Shown in pieces: positions 22,880 through 29,870 of a stretch of 33,865 nucleotides of DNA. This DNA comes from JAFDWI01 sp040255345. GTDB lineage: Bacteria; Actinomycetota; Acidimicrobiia; Acidimicrobiales; Iamiaceae. The notes below the pieces were generated by a model. It saw nothing but the letters and a program-made list of their open reading frames with translations, searched no databases and was not told where the DNA came from. The stretch is from contig JBDZUV010000018.1 of assembly GCA_040255345.1 (NCBI GenBank), positions 1 through 33,865 on the forward strand, read 5' to 3'. The position numbers were made by a program, and so were the translations under genes. The number at the start of each line of letters is the position of its first letter. Position 1 is the first letter of the stretch.

Positions 22880-23683
22880 GTGTCCATGTCGCCACCGCGC
22901 ACACTTTCACCGTCGAAGGTGGCGACCTTCACCCAGTGCGCTCTGAAGTTCCGGTATACGGCGATCGACAAGTTGCCCGAGCCGCCTTCCGATGCAGCGA
23001 CCAAGGGGACGCTCGTCCACGCCGCGTTGGAACGCCTTTTCACATTGGATCCCCACGAGCGGACCAGGGAGGCGGCCCGAGTGTGCCTCGACCAGGCGAT
23101 CGACTGGATTCGGCGACACGACGACTTCACGGGTCTCGGGTTCGACGATGCCACTGAACAAGCGTTCTTCTCCGACGCCGCGGTGCTCATCGACAACTAC
23201 CTGACGATGGAAGACCCGACCCTGGTCCGGGCGATCGGCATCGAAGTCATGCTCGAGGTCCCTCGTGACGGGTACGCGCTCCGCGGGATCATCGACCGGC
23301 TCGAACTCGGCCCCGACGACGAGCTGATCGTCACCGACTACAAGACCGGGCGCGCGCCCCCCGACCGCTTCGCCCAGCGTCGCATGGACGGCGTGAAACT
23401 GTATGCGTCGATGTGTACCGAACTGCTCGGTCGACGCCCCGACAGGGTGCAGCTTCTGTTTCTGCGGGATCGAACCGTCGTCGCGGCCACGCCCTCGGAC
23501 CAGGAACTCCGTGGCATGAACCGCCGGGTCGACGCGATCTGGCATGCCGTCGAGCGTTCGTGCGCGACCGACGACTTCCGACCCAAGCCTTCGAAGCTCT
23601 GTGACTGGTGCACGTTCAAACCGCACTGCCCGGCCTTCGGTGGCGATGCGCTCAGGCCGTCTCTCACGGCCTTGCAGGCCTGA
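22880..23683 (+). CDS. Fe-S cluster PD-(D/E)XK nuclease, RecB/Cas4-like
   Basis: A 267-residue stand-alone RecB-family nuclease. The active-site order is GTLVHAALE with H47, GIIDRLE with D139, and VTDYKTG with D153 and K155, the canonical PD-(D/E)XK arrangement. An early cysteine, C20 (SKVATFTQCALKF), and a late C-X2-C-X5-C (C241, C244, C250) match the iron-staple [4Fe-4S] cluster of AddB, Cas4 and exonuclease V. Such enzymes are DNA exonucleases used in recombination and repair. No helicase domain is attached and no cas genes are near, so Cas4 is not implied. Related single-domain proteins are widespread in actinomycetes as 'RecB family exonuclease'. It directly follows the HNH gene but has its own leaderless promoter. 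The PAP2 gene starts 8 nt after it. Confidence 0.9.
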   Translation: MSMSPPRTLSPSKVATFTQCALKFRYTAIDKLPEPPSDAATKGTLVHAALERLFTLDPHERTREAARVCLDQAIDWIRRHDDFTGLGFDDATEQAFFSDAAVLIDNYLTMEDPTLVRAIGIEVMLEVPRDGYALRGIIDRLELGPDDELIVTDYKTGRAPPDRFAQRRMDGVKLYASMCTELLGRRPDRVQLLFLRDRTVVAATPSDQELRGMNRRVDAIWHAVERSCATDDFRPKPSKLCDWCTFKPHCPAFGGDALRPSLTALQA

Positions 23684-23691
23684 TCGAATCG

Positions 23692-24366
23692 ATGGAGGCT
23701 GAACCGATTTCGGATGTTCCGACCTTCGACGACGGTCTTGTGAGCACCGTCGTCGAAGAAGGCGTCGCTCCCGCACCTCGCGATATCAGCACATGGGTCG
23801 CGGCATTCGACTCCAGAGTCGACGCCTGGTTCGAACCCGTCCGCGGACGGCACGTGCCGGACCGGGTCTTCGAAGTGGCGTCCCACCTCGGCGACTGGGG
23901 CCTGATCTGGAACCTGCTCACCGTGGCCCTGGCGCTGCGCTCCGACGACGACGCGCGCCGGGCCCCCGAGCTCCTCGTGGCTCTGGGTCTCGAGTCGTTG
24001 ATCGTGAACCAGGGCATCAAACGCCTGTTCCGAAGGAGCCGACCCGAGGGCCGTCCCGAGATGGCCGGGCGTCTGCGGGAACCGGTCACCACCAGCTTCC
24101 CCAGCGGACACGCATCTTCGGCGGCGTTCGCCACCGTCGTGCTCGGTGCCGCCAGCCCGGGCCTGCGGCCAGTCGTCATCCCCATCGCGGTCATCGTGGC
24201 GGCGAGCCGGATCCACACCCGCATGCATCACCCCAGCGACGTCGTGGCCGGCGCTTGTATCGGTTGGGGACTCGGACGGGCCGCGCTCGCAGTCGGCCAT
24301 CGAACGTCACGGGCAACCGGCCACCGAACGTCACCGGCAGTCGGCCACCGAACGACACGGCCCTGA
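23692..24366 (+). CDS. PAP2-family lipid phosphatase
   Basis: A 224-residue membrane phosphatase of the type that removes phosphate from phosphatidic acid, undecaprenyl pyrophosphate or related lipids. All three family motifs are intact: K110-X6-R117-P118, the PSGH block at 137-140, and S172-R173-X5-H179-X3-D183 (SRIHTRMHHPSD). Hydrophobic helices flank them. ATG 23692 is chosen because upstream codons overlap the nuclease gene. The C-terminus carries three 8-residue repeats (GHRTSRAT, GHRTSPAV, GHRTTRP) encoded by a 24-bp DNA repeat. They are not part of the enzyme fold and give a basic, His/Arg-rich tail. The gene follows the nuclease by 8 nt. Confidence 0.9.
   Translation: MEAEPISDVPTFDDGLVSTVVEEGVAPAPRDISTWVAAFDSRVDAWFEPVRGRHVPDRVFEVASHLGDWGLIWNLLTVALALRSDDDARRAPELLVALGLESLIVNQGIKRLFRRSRPEGRPEMAGRLREPVTTSFPSGHASSAAFATVVLGAASPGLRPVVIPIAVIVAASRIHTRMHHPSDVVAGACIGWGLGRAALAVGHRTSRATGHRTSPAVGHRTTRP
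24295..24366 (+). repeat. 24-bp tandem repeat, three copies, at PAP2 3' end
   Basis: Units beginning GGCCAT/GGCCAC at 24295, 24319 and 24343 each contain CACCGAACG or CATCGAACG and are in frame with the PAP2 gene, encoding the octapeptide tail. The last unit runs into the stop codon. Copies differ at a few positions, so the expansion is not recent. Confidence 0.85.
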
Positions 24367-24404
24367 GAGGTTCGTCACACGGCTGCCGTGCGCGGAATGC
24401 TCCC

Positions 24405-25025
24405 ATGGTCGACGTTGTTGTCACTGCTATGGGCTCATTTCGTCTCAACTACGACTACCGCTGTCCCTGGACCGCCATCGTGCATGACACCGTGCTCGAC
24501 GGGCTCGCAGCAGGCGCCGACTGGAACGTGCGCTTCGAGCCATTCTCGCTCGGTCAGGTGCACGTTCCCGACGGGGGTATCCCGATCTGGGACCGACCGG
24601 CCGACGACAGCGGCCTCGAGGCGCTGCAGGTGTCGGTGGTCGTCCGCGACGACCACCCCGAGGCGTTCCCTGCCGTACATCGTGGCCTCTTCGCGCTCCG
24701 TCACGTCCGCGGCGAGCAACTCGATCGTCCACACATCGACACCGTGCTCACCGATGCCGGGCTCACGCCCGCCCAGATCTGGCCCCGGATCGACGATGGT
24801 TCCGCGCTCGCCGTCGTCAGAGACGAGCACACCACCCAGGTGAAGGATCTCGACGTCTGGGGCGTCCCGACGTTCATGATCGGTGGTCGGGCGGTGTTCG
24901 TCCGCTTCATGGAACGTTCCGACGGTGACGGCGATCTGGCGATCCGGCGGGTGAACCGAGTCCTCGAATCGATCATCGACGACGCGAATCTGAACGAGTT
25001 CAAGCACACCTCACTCGAGCACTGA
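24405..25025 (+). CDS. DsbA/FrnE-like thioredoxin-fold protein with a single active-site cysteine
   Basis: A protein of 206 residues (ATG 24405) or 198 (ATG 24429). It begins with the thioredoxin-fold strand FRLNYDYRCPWTAIVHD, matching the DYxCPW start of the DsbA-like FrnE/HCCA-isomerase family. The second Cys of the usual CPxC is Thr, so only one redox Cys is present. The long helical insertion (residues ~75-145) and the cis-proline loop VWGVPTFMIGG fit the family. These proteins act in the cytoplasm on thiols or as isomerases; the exact reaction is unknown. The later ATG puts the strand right at the N-terminus, as in relatives, and may be correct. No Shine-Dalgarno is seen. It lies 38 nt after PAP2. 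Confidence 0.82.
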   Translation: MVDVVVTAMGSFRLNYDYRCPWTAIVHDTVLDGLAAGADWNVRFEPFSLGQVHVPDGGIPIWDRPADDSGLEALQVSVVVRDDHPEAFPAVHRGLFALRHVRGEQLDRPHIDTVLTDAGLTPAQIWPRIDDGSALAVVRDEHTTQVKDLDVWGVPTFMIGGRAVFVRFMERSDGDGDLAIRRVNRVLESIIDDANLNEFKHTSLEH

Positions 25026-25153
25026 TCGGTGAGAGCCGGTGCGGTGGCCTGGTGGGCGCCCGCCGGCAAGACGATCTGATCCACCCCGGTTGGTGCTGTG
25101 GCCATGAACGCAGGTAGGTGTGCCGGGCGAGACGGATGGAGCACTCACCAGGA

Positions 25154-25266
25154 CGCAGGCCGAAGGTGCAGACGCAATGCGACCATTACCTTACGAGGAC
25201 GAGGACGCAGTGGGGGCACCATCCGGGCGGCCTGAACCCGCCGAACGTCAGTGGTCACAGCACTAG
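25154..25266 (+). repeat. Interspersed promoter-bearing repeat, copy A
   Basis: This copy is related to the sequence at 32352-32446. The 5' block begins CGCAGG and continues with GAAGG.GCA.ACGC.ATGCGAC. A middle block reads GAGGACG.GGACGCAGTG. The 3' block of about 38 nt starts CGGCCTGAACCCGCCGAACG and ends GTGGTCACAGCACTAG; it has a single mismatch to the other copy. Copy A has extra segments of about 11-12 nt (CATTACCTTAC) and ~10 nt. It ends in the -10 element of the WS/DGAT gene. The rest of the 250-nt intergenic region (25026-25153) shows no gene. Confidence 0.75.
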
Positions 25267-25269
25267 GGT
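25264..25269 (+). promoter_or_regulatory. Leaderless-type -10 element (TAGGGT) of WS/DGAT gene
   Basis: TAGGGT ends exactly 6 nt before GTG 25276 and forms the right end of repeat copy A. No Shine-Dalgarno lies between. No TTGACA-like -35 is found at 16-19 nt; the conserved GAACGTC.GTGGTCAC upstream may be an activator site instead. Confidence 0.6.
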
Positions 25270-25275
25270 GCCCGG

Positions 25276-26661
25276 GTGAGCGCACGACCGGTGTTGGACG
25301 CTGATCGACTGTCGGATTTCGAGTCGTTGCTGTGGACGCTCGAACGAGACCCGCTACTCGCGTCGGGATTCGCGAACATCACGTTGCTCGACCGGCCCGC
25401 GGACGTGGACCGGATGCGGCGACGCATGGCTCGAGCCGCGGCGCTGATCCCCCGATTGCGGCGCAGGATCCTCAGCGACCCGGCGAATCTGGCGCCGCCC
25501 CGCTGGGTCGACGACCCGGACTTCGCCATCGAACGTCACGTCCGGAGGGCCCACCTCGACCCTCCCGGTGACCGCGGCCAACTCATCGCCGCGGCGATGG
25601 AGTTCTGTCGACGCCCCTATGACCCGGACCACCCACTCTGGGAGTTTCTCGTCTTCGACGGCCTCGACGACGGCACCGGCGCGATGGTGCAGCGCTTCCA
25701 CCACACGATCGCCGACGGTGTCGGCATGGTCCGCATGTCCGAACAGTTCATCGATCTCGAACGTCACCCGAGCGAACCCGAACCGGTTGCCATTCCCGAA
25801 CCGCGACCACTCCCCTCGGCGGTGGGCGCATCCCGTGAGGCGCTCGGCCACGCGCTCGGCAGGACCATCGGTTCGGTCCAGCACGGGATCGCTGCGACCG
25901 CAGGCCTCTTCAGCGATCCCTCACGCCTGGGCGACGGGGCCCGTCGGTCGATCGAAGCAACCCGGGCACTGACCGCCGAGGCGGGTGCCATGGGAAGGCG
26001 TCGGTCGCCGCTGTGGACCGCACGCAGCGAGTGTCGCACCTTGCGGCTGTTGCGCATCCCGTTCGACGAGGTGCGCCGCGTCGCCCACGAGCACGGCGTG
26101 ACCGTCAACGACGTCTTCGTGGCCGGCGCCTCCGGGGGTGCCGGTCGCTACCACCGTCTCGTCGGCGCGGACGTGGACGCGTTGCGCATGGCGATGCCGG
26201 TGAACACCCGTGCCGATCGCTCTGTGGGTGGGAATGCGTTCGGTTTGGCCCGGATCCTCGTGCCGACCGACGTCGACCCGTCGCTTCGCCTCGGCCGGGT
26301 GCACGAGATCCTCGGCGAAGCCCGCCACCACGCGGGCGTGGGCCTCGTCGAGAACCTCGCCGGCGTCGCCAACCTGCTGCCCGCGAGCATGCTCGTGCGG
26401 ATCACCCGCGCCCAGGTGGCGTCGGTGGACTTCGCCTCCTCGAACGTGCGCGGTGCGCCGTTCCCCGTGTACCTGGGCGGAGCGCTGGTCGAGTCGAATC
26501 ATCCGATCGGTCCGCTCACGGGGACCGCGTTCAACCTGACGATGTTGAGCTACAACGGGTCTCTCGACATGGGCCTGCACATCGACGAGGGCGCGGTCGA
26601 AGCGCCGGACCTGCTCGCCCGGTGCATCGGTCTCGCGTACGACGAACTCCTGGCGGCCTGA
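25276..26661 (+). CDS. Wax ester synthase/diacylglycerol acyltransferase (WS/DGAT)
   Basis: A 461-residue acyl-CoA-dependent O-acyltransferase of the bifunctional WS/DGAT family, which makes triacylglycerol or wax ester storage lipid. The catalytic motif HHxxxDG is H142-H143-TIA-D147-G148. The N-terminal block (DRLSDFESLLWTLERDP), RYDPDHPLWEF-like segment (RRPYDPDHPLWEF at 112-124) and the C-terminal SNVRGAPFPVYLGGA and PIGPLTGTAFNLTMLSYNG are family hallmarks. It is preceded by a leaderless-type promoter at the end of an interspersed repeat shared with the amidase gene. It is followed by a GC-rich hairpin and a small convergent gene. Confidence 0.95.
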   Translation: MSARPVLDADRLSDFESLLWTLERDPLLASGFANITLLDRPADVDRMRRRMARAAALIPRLRRRILSDPANLAPPRWVDDPDFAIERHVRRAHLDPPGDRGQLIAAAMEFCRRPYDPDHPLWEFLVFDGLDDGTGAMVQRFHHTIADGVGMVRMSEQFIDLERHPSEPEPVAIPEPRPLPSAVGASREALGHALGRTIGSVQHGIAATAGLFSDPSRLGDGARRSIEATRALTAEAGAMGRRRSPLWTARSECRTLRLLRIPFDEVRRVAHEHGVTVNDVFVAGASGGAGRYHRLVGADVDALRMAMPVNTRADRSVGGNAFGLARILVPTDVDPSLRLGRVHEILGEARHHAGVGLVENLAGVANLLPASMLVRITRAQVASVDFASSNVRGAPFPVYLGGALVESNHPIGPLTGTAFNLTMLSYNGSLDMGLHIDEGAVEAPDLLARCIGLAYDELLAA

Positions 26662-26676
26662 CCCGGCCCTCGGGGT

Positions 26677-26705
26677 CGCGGCGGTGACCCGGGGTGGCCG
26701 CCGCG
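26677..26705. terminator. GC-rich hairpin between convergent genes
   Basis: CGCGGCGG (26677-26684) pairs perfectly with CCGCCGCG (26698-26705), and the loop can add ACC/GGT pairs. It lies 15 nt past the WS/DGAT stop and 7 nt past the stop of the small minus-strand gene, so it could act in both directions. It lacks a T-tract, as many actinobacterial terminators do. Confidence 0.5.
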
Positions 26706-26712
26706 CACGCGG

Positions 26713-26916
26713 TCAGTTGACCCCGGCGGGCTCCGGTGCGGCGTCGGCGAGATCTTCGGTCGTCGCCGGCGGGGCGGCCAGCAACAGGCGCACGTCGAGG
26801 AGGAGGTCGGCGACCTCGTTGGCGGATACCAGCTCCCGGTGCTGGACGTGTGCAAGGCCCTCGTCGATCAGTGTCACGGCTTCGGTCAGCATTTCGGGTG
26901 CGATGGTGTCAGTCAT
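26713..26916 (-). CDS. Small acidic hypothetical protein
   Basis: A 67-residue protein (MTDTIAPEMLTEAVTLIDEGLAHVQHRELVSANEVADLLLDVRLLL...). ATG 26916 has AGGAG 5 nt upstream, a better start than the GTG two codons earlier. The sequence is predicted mostly helical and acidic, with no Cys and no membrane segment. I do not recognise a family. The clear ribosome-binding site and the long, divergent upstream region support it being real. TAGAGT at 27006-27001 on the minus strand could be its -10. Confidence 0.62.
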   Translation of the reverse strand: MTDTIAPEMLTEAVTLIDEGLAHVQHRELVSANEVADLLLDVRLLLAAPPATTEDLADAAPEPAGVN

Positions 26917-27146
26917 TTCCACTCCTGGAAGTGTGCCTTTCGACCAAGTGGCTCACCCGGTCACCGGATGAGGGTGCCGCTACTTTCGGCTCCGATGCAC
27001 ACTCTACCGGTCGCACCAACCTCTGACCGGTTCTTTCGGCGCTCGGCGCTCGACCGGGTGCCGGCGACGGCCGAGGCCTCTTGGGCGGCCGATACGATCT
27101 CGACCGGACCCGATGACCAGACCGACGAGATGTGAGGAGCCGAGAC
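26917..27146. promoter_or_regulatory. Divergent promoter region
   Basis: This 230-nt region lies between the small minus-strand gene and the LLM gene. Rightward, TACGAT (27093-27098) is a -10 candidate, and the GAGGAG-type Shine-Dalgarno at about 27134-27139 sets ATG 27147. Leftward, TAGAGT (27006-27001) is a candidate -10. No gene is seen inside. Confidence 0.4.
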
Positions 27147-28151
27147 ATGACCACGATGGGTGTCACCGCCGCCAGCTTGATGACCCTGGGACCCGACGCC
27201 ACGATGCACGCCGCGGCCACGGCCGACCGCCTGGGCTACCGGTCGTTCTGGACCGCGGAGACCGTCGGCCTCGAAGCGTTCGGGCTCCTCGGCGCGATCG
27301 GCCAGGTGGCTCCCGGCCTCGACCTGGGGACCGGCGTGCTCGCGCTGCAGTTGCGGACACCGCCGCTGCTCGCGATGGGTGCCGCGACGCTGCAGGCGCT
27401 CCAACCCGATCGGCGGGTGCTGATCGGCGTGGGGATCTCCTCACCGGTGGTGGCGTCACGGTGGCACGGTGCCGGCTACGGCAGCCGACCGCTCGCCCAG
27501 GTGCGTGAGTACGTGACGCTGGTGCGGGCGTGTCTGAGTGGCGAGAAGGTCGACTTCGCCGGTGACTACTACCAGATCGAGGGATTCCGTCTCGGAGTCC
27601 GCCTGGGTGAGCGCCGTCCCGAAATCGTGTTGGGGGCGTTGGGGCCCAAGATGCTCGCCCTCGCCGGCGAGGTCGCGGACGGCGTGCTGTTGAACTACCT
27701 GCCCGCCTCGCATGTCGGATGGTCGCTGGACCAGGTGCACGCAGGGGCCGCCGAGGCGGGTCGCGCGGCCGACGAGGTGACGGCGTACGCGTATGTGCAC
27801 GCGGGCGTGTGTGACCGTGAAGCGGCCGTCGACAAGGCCCGCAAGGACCTGTTCTCGTACGCGGTCGTCGATTCGTACGCGGAGAACTTCACTCGGGCGG
27901 GTTATGGCGATGCGGTGGCCGCCGTCCGGGAGGCCCACGCGGCGAAGGACCGGGCGGCCGCGCTGGCCGCGGTGTCCGACGAGATGGTGGACGGCATCGA
28001 TGTGCTGGGCGACGCGGACACCGTCGCCGGGGCGGTCCGTGCGTACGTCGACGCGGGGGTCGATCATCCGGTGCTCATGCCCCTGCCCTGGGGTCCGGAC
28101 CGCCGTGCGGTCGTCGCCGACACGATGGCCGCGGCGATCTCGGCCCTGTGA
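27147..28151 (+). CDS. LLM-class F420-dependent oxidoreductase
   Basis: A 334-residue luciferase-like monooxygenase/F420-type flavoprotein with a TIM-barrel fold. The ATG at 27147 is supported by AGGAG about 7 nt upstream, in preference to GTG 27132. Typical segments are AATADRLGYRSFWTAETVG, VLALQLRTPPLLAMGAATLQAL, VLIGVGISSPVVASRWHG, VREYVTLVRACLSGEKVDFAGDYYQIEGF, and EIVLGALGPKMLALAGEVADGVLLNYLP. The GEKVDFAGDYYQIEGF and ALGPKML...GEVADGVLLN blocks point to the F420-dependent group (MER/FGD relatives) rather than FMN luciferases. The substrate is unknown. A second member is at 30366-31328; together they imply that the organism makes coenzyme F420. Confidence 0.92.
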   Translation: MTTMGVTAASLMTLGPDATMHAAATADRLGYRSFWTAETVGLEAFGLLGAIGQVAPGLDLGTGVLALQLRTPPLLAMGAATLQALQPDRRVLIGVGISSPVVASRWHGAGYGSRPLAQVREYVTLVRACLSGEKVDFAGDYYQIEGFRLGVRLGERRPEIVLGALGPKMLALAGEVADGVLLNYLPASHVGWSLDQVHAGAAEAGRAADEVTAYAYVHAGVCDREAAVDKARKDLFSYAVVDSYAENFTRAGYGDAVAAVREAHAAKDRAAALAAVSDEMVDGIDVLGDADTVAGAVRAYVDAGVDHPVLMPLPWGPDRRAVVADTMAAAISAL

Positions 28152-28159
28152 CGCCGTCG

Positions 28160-28165
28160 TAGGCT
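28160..28165 (+). promoter_or_regulatory. Leaderless-type -10 element (TAGGCT)
   Basis: TAGGCT ends 7 nt before GTG 28173, with no Shine-Dalgarno between. It lies just past the stop of the LLM gene, so the 103-residue gene probably has its own start point. Confidence 0.55.
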
Positions 28166-28172
28166 GACTGCG

Positions 28173-28484
28173 GTGGCGAAGGTCTCCAAGAAGGCACCAA
28201 CCGACATCCGGGCCTTCCGGGCCGCGGTCGATGCCCTCGCACGAGTCGGACTGGAGGAGCATCAGACCATCCGGTTCCGGCGCGAGGCCGGTGGTCGTTG
28301 GATCGAAGGGACGGCGATGGCCCTCGATGCGGACGGGTCACTGGGCCTGTGCGACAAGCGGGGACGCCGCCGGTCGATCCCGATCGACCACGTCGAGGTC
28401 GCGTCCCGTGGACCCCGCGGCGGTCGGGTGTGGGTGCCCCTGGCCGAGGTCGCCGCCGCGACCGAACAGCTCGGGCTGTTCTGA
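28173..28484 (+). CDS. Uncharacterised 103-residue basic protein
   Basis: A 103-residue protein with a basic start (MAKVSKKAPTDIRAFRAAVDAL). The central segment is beta-rich (QTIRFRREAGGRWIEGTAMALDADGSLGLCDKRGRRRSIPIDHVEVASRGPRGGRVWVPL). The pattern looks like a small SH3-like or Tudor-like barrel, but that is only a guess from strand spacing. I do not recognise the family. The start at GTG 28173 is supported by the leaderless-type TAGGCT 7 nt upstream. It lies 19 nt before the methyltransferase-glycosylase fusion and could be co-transcribed with it. Confidence 0.75.
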   Translation: MAKVSKKAPTDIRAFRAAVDALARVGLEEHQTIRFRREAGGRWIEGTAMALDADGSLGLCDKRGRRRSIPIDHVEVASRGPRGGRVWVPLAEVAAATEQLGLF

Positions 28485-28503
28485 CCGATCGGCACCGAGG
28501 CGA

Positions 28504-29580
28504 GTGTCCGAGCATCGCCGACCCGACCCGGCCACCCTCGCCGCATACGACGCCGGCGCCGCCACCTACGCGACGCATCGGCGCCCGGAAGATCCGGCTC
28601 GGGCACAGACGTTCGCCGCCGCTCTCGGGCACGGTCGCCGGTTGGATCTGGGCTGCGGACCCGGACTCTGGTTCGAGCATCTGGACCGGCCACTCGTCGG
28701 CGCGGACGCGTCGACGCCGATGTTGCGCGCGGCCCGAGCGACGGACGCCACCGTGCCACTGGTGCAGACCGCCATCGAGGCGCTGCCATTCACTCGTGGC
28801 GCCTTCGCCGGGGTCTGGGCGAACAAGTGCCTCCAACACATCCGCGCCCCCGATCTGGCGATGGTCCTGGCCGACCTCCACCGGGTCGTCAGCGTCGACG
28901 GTCGCCTCGCCGTCGAGGTGTTCACCGGCACCGGCACGTTCCGCAGTGATGACGACCTGCCGGGCCGCCGGTTCACGTTGTGGGCTCCCGACGACTTCGC
29001 CGCTGTGCTCGTCGGAGCGGGCTTCGGGATCGACGACGTCGACACCATCGACGGTGACCCGGGCCGGCTGCGCGTGACCGCGACCCGTCTTCGCACCCTG
29101 GCCGACACGGTCGCGCCGGACCTGCGCCTGTTGGTGTGCGGGTTGAACCCGAGCCTCACCGCAGCCGACGCGGGTGTCGGCTTCGCCGGACCGTCCAACC
29201 GTTTCTGGCGCGCACTGCAGCGCGCCGGGCTGAGCACCGCCGACCGTGACGCCCGGACCCTGTTGATCCGTGACCGGATCGGCATGACCGATCTGGTCAA
29301 ACGCGCGACCGGCGCCGCGAAGGAACTGCGGCCGGGCGAGTACCGGGCGGGTCTCGATCGACTCGGACGGGTCGTGGACCGTTACCTGCCCGCAGCGGTG
29401 TGCCTGGTGGGACTGACCGGATGGCGCGTCGCCGTCGATCCGAAGGCGACGCCGGGCTGGCAACCCGACTCACCACTGGCCGTGCCGACCTATGTCATGC
29501 CCTCGACCTCGGGTCGCAACGCGCGCCACACCTTGGCCGACCTCGCCGACCACCTCGCCCGTGCCGCGACCCCGCCGTGA
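28504..29580 (+). CDS. Fusion: SAM-dependent methyltransferase + Mug/TDG-family DNA glycosylase
   Basis: A 358-residue two-domain protein read in one uninterrupted frame from GTG 28504 (GAGG 3 nt upstream). Residues ~10-195 are a class I methyltransferase: motif I LDLGCGPG (47-54), acidic GADAS with D68, and then EALPF and RAPDLAMVLADLHRVVSVDGRLAVEVF. Residues ~207-358 are a mismatch-specific uracil-DNA glycosylase of the Mug/TDG family: GLNPSLTAADAGVGFAGPSNRFW aligns with [23 protein letters not shown] of E. coli Mug, with the catalytic Asn at N215, and MPSTSGRNAR is at the second active-site position (NPSGLNR in Mug). The glycosylase excises uracil or thymine opposite guanine. The role of the methyltransferase half is unknown. 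Stop TGA lies inside the first unit of a minisatellite. Confidence 0.87.
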   Translation: MSEHRRPDPATLAAYDAGAATYATHRRPEDPARAQTFAAALGHGRRLDLGCGPGLWFEHLDRPLVGADASTPMLRAARATDATVPLVQTAIEALPFTRGAFAGVWANKCLQHIRAPDLAMVLADLHRVVSVDGRLAVEVFTGTGTFRSDDDLPGRRFTLWAPDDFAAVLVGAGFGIDDVDTIDGDPGRLRVTATRLRTLADTVAPDLRLLVCGLNPSLTAADAGVGFAGPSNRFWRALQRAGLSTADRDARTLLIRDRIGMTDLVKRATGAAKELRPGEYRAGLDRLGRVVDRYLPAAVCLVGLTGWRVAVDPKATPGWQPDSPLAVPTYVMPSTSGRNARHTLADLADHLARAATPP

Positions 29581-29829
29581 CCGCTCCCACCCTGGCCGCN
29601 NNNNNNNNNNNNNNNNNNNNNNNNNNNNNNNNNNNNNNNNNNNNNNNNNNNNNNNNNNNNNNNNNNNNNNNNNNNNNNNNNNNNNNNNNNNNNNNNNNNC
29701 CACCCTGGCCGCTCCCGCCGTGACCGCTCCCACCCTGGCTGCTTCCACCCTGGCCGCTCCCGCCGTGACCGCTCCCACCCTGGCCGCTTCCACCCTGGCC
29801 GCTCCCGCCGTGACCGCTCCCACCCTGGC
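29571..29829. repeat. Minisatellite: 45-bp unit of three 15-bp subunits, interrupted by assembly gap
   Basis: The 15-mers CGCTCCCGCCGTGAC, CGCTCCCACCCTGGC and CGCTTCCACCCTGGC alternate in fixed order to make a 45-bp higher-order unit. Right of the gap, eight 15-mers (29710-29829) follow a partial one; left of it, about one and a half 15-mers are visible (29571-29599). The first unit includes the stop codon of the glycosylase fusion gene. The true copy number is unknown because of the N run. No frame across it looks like a gene. Confidence 0.93.
29600..29699. other. Assembly gap (100 N)
   Basis: Exactly 100 N, the conventional placeholder for a gap of unknown length. It is flanked on both sides by the same tandem repeat, so the gap is almost certainly caused by the repeat. 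Distances across it are not reliable. Confidence 0.99.
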
Positions 29830-29870
29830 CGCTCCCCCGGCGGAAGCGCCCCGGCGCGAAACTCGCCGAT

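Noticed and set aside
22880..23683. Cas4 of a CRISPR system
   Set aside because: No repeat-spacer array and no other cas gene is present; the family is common as a stand-alone nuclease in actinomycetes.
23793..24404. Upstream extension of the DsbA-like frame through the PAP2 gene
   Set aside because: It is Arg/Pro-rich shadow sequence of PAP2; the thioredoxin fold begins after 24405.
25241..25269. PafBC/RecA-NDp promoter in the interspersed repeat
   Set aside because: GTCAGTGG and TAGGGT match in sequence, but 13 nt rather than 11 separate the CGTCA-type box from the -10, and copy B has GTCTGTGG. Kept only as a resemblance.
28504..29101. A phage or restriction-type DNA methyltransferase
   Set aside because: The motifs are those of a general class I methyltransferase; no catalytic DPPY/NPPY or PC motif of DNA methylases is present.
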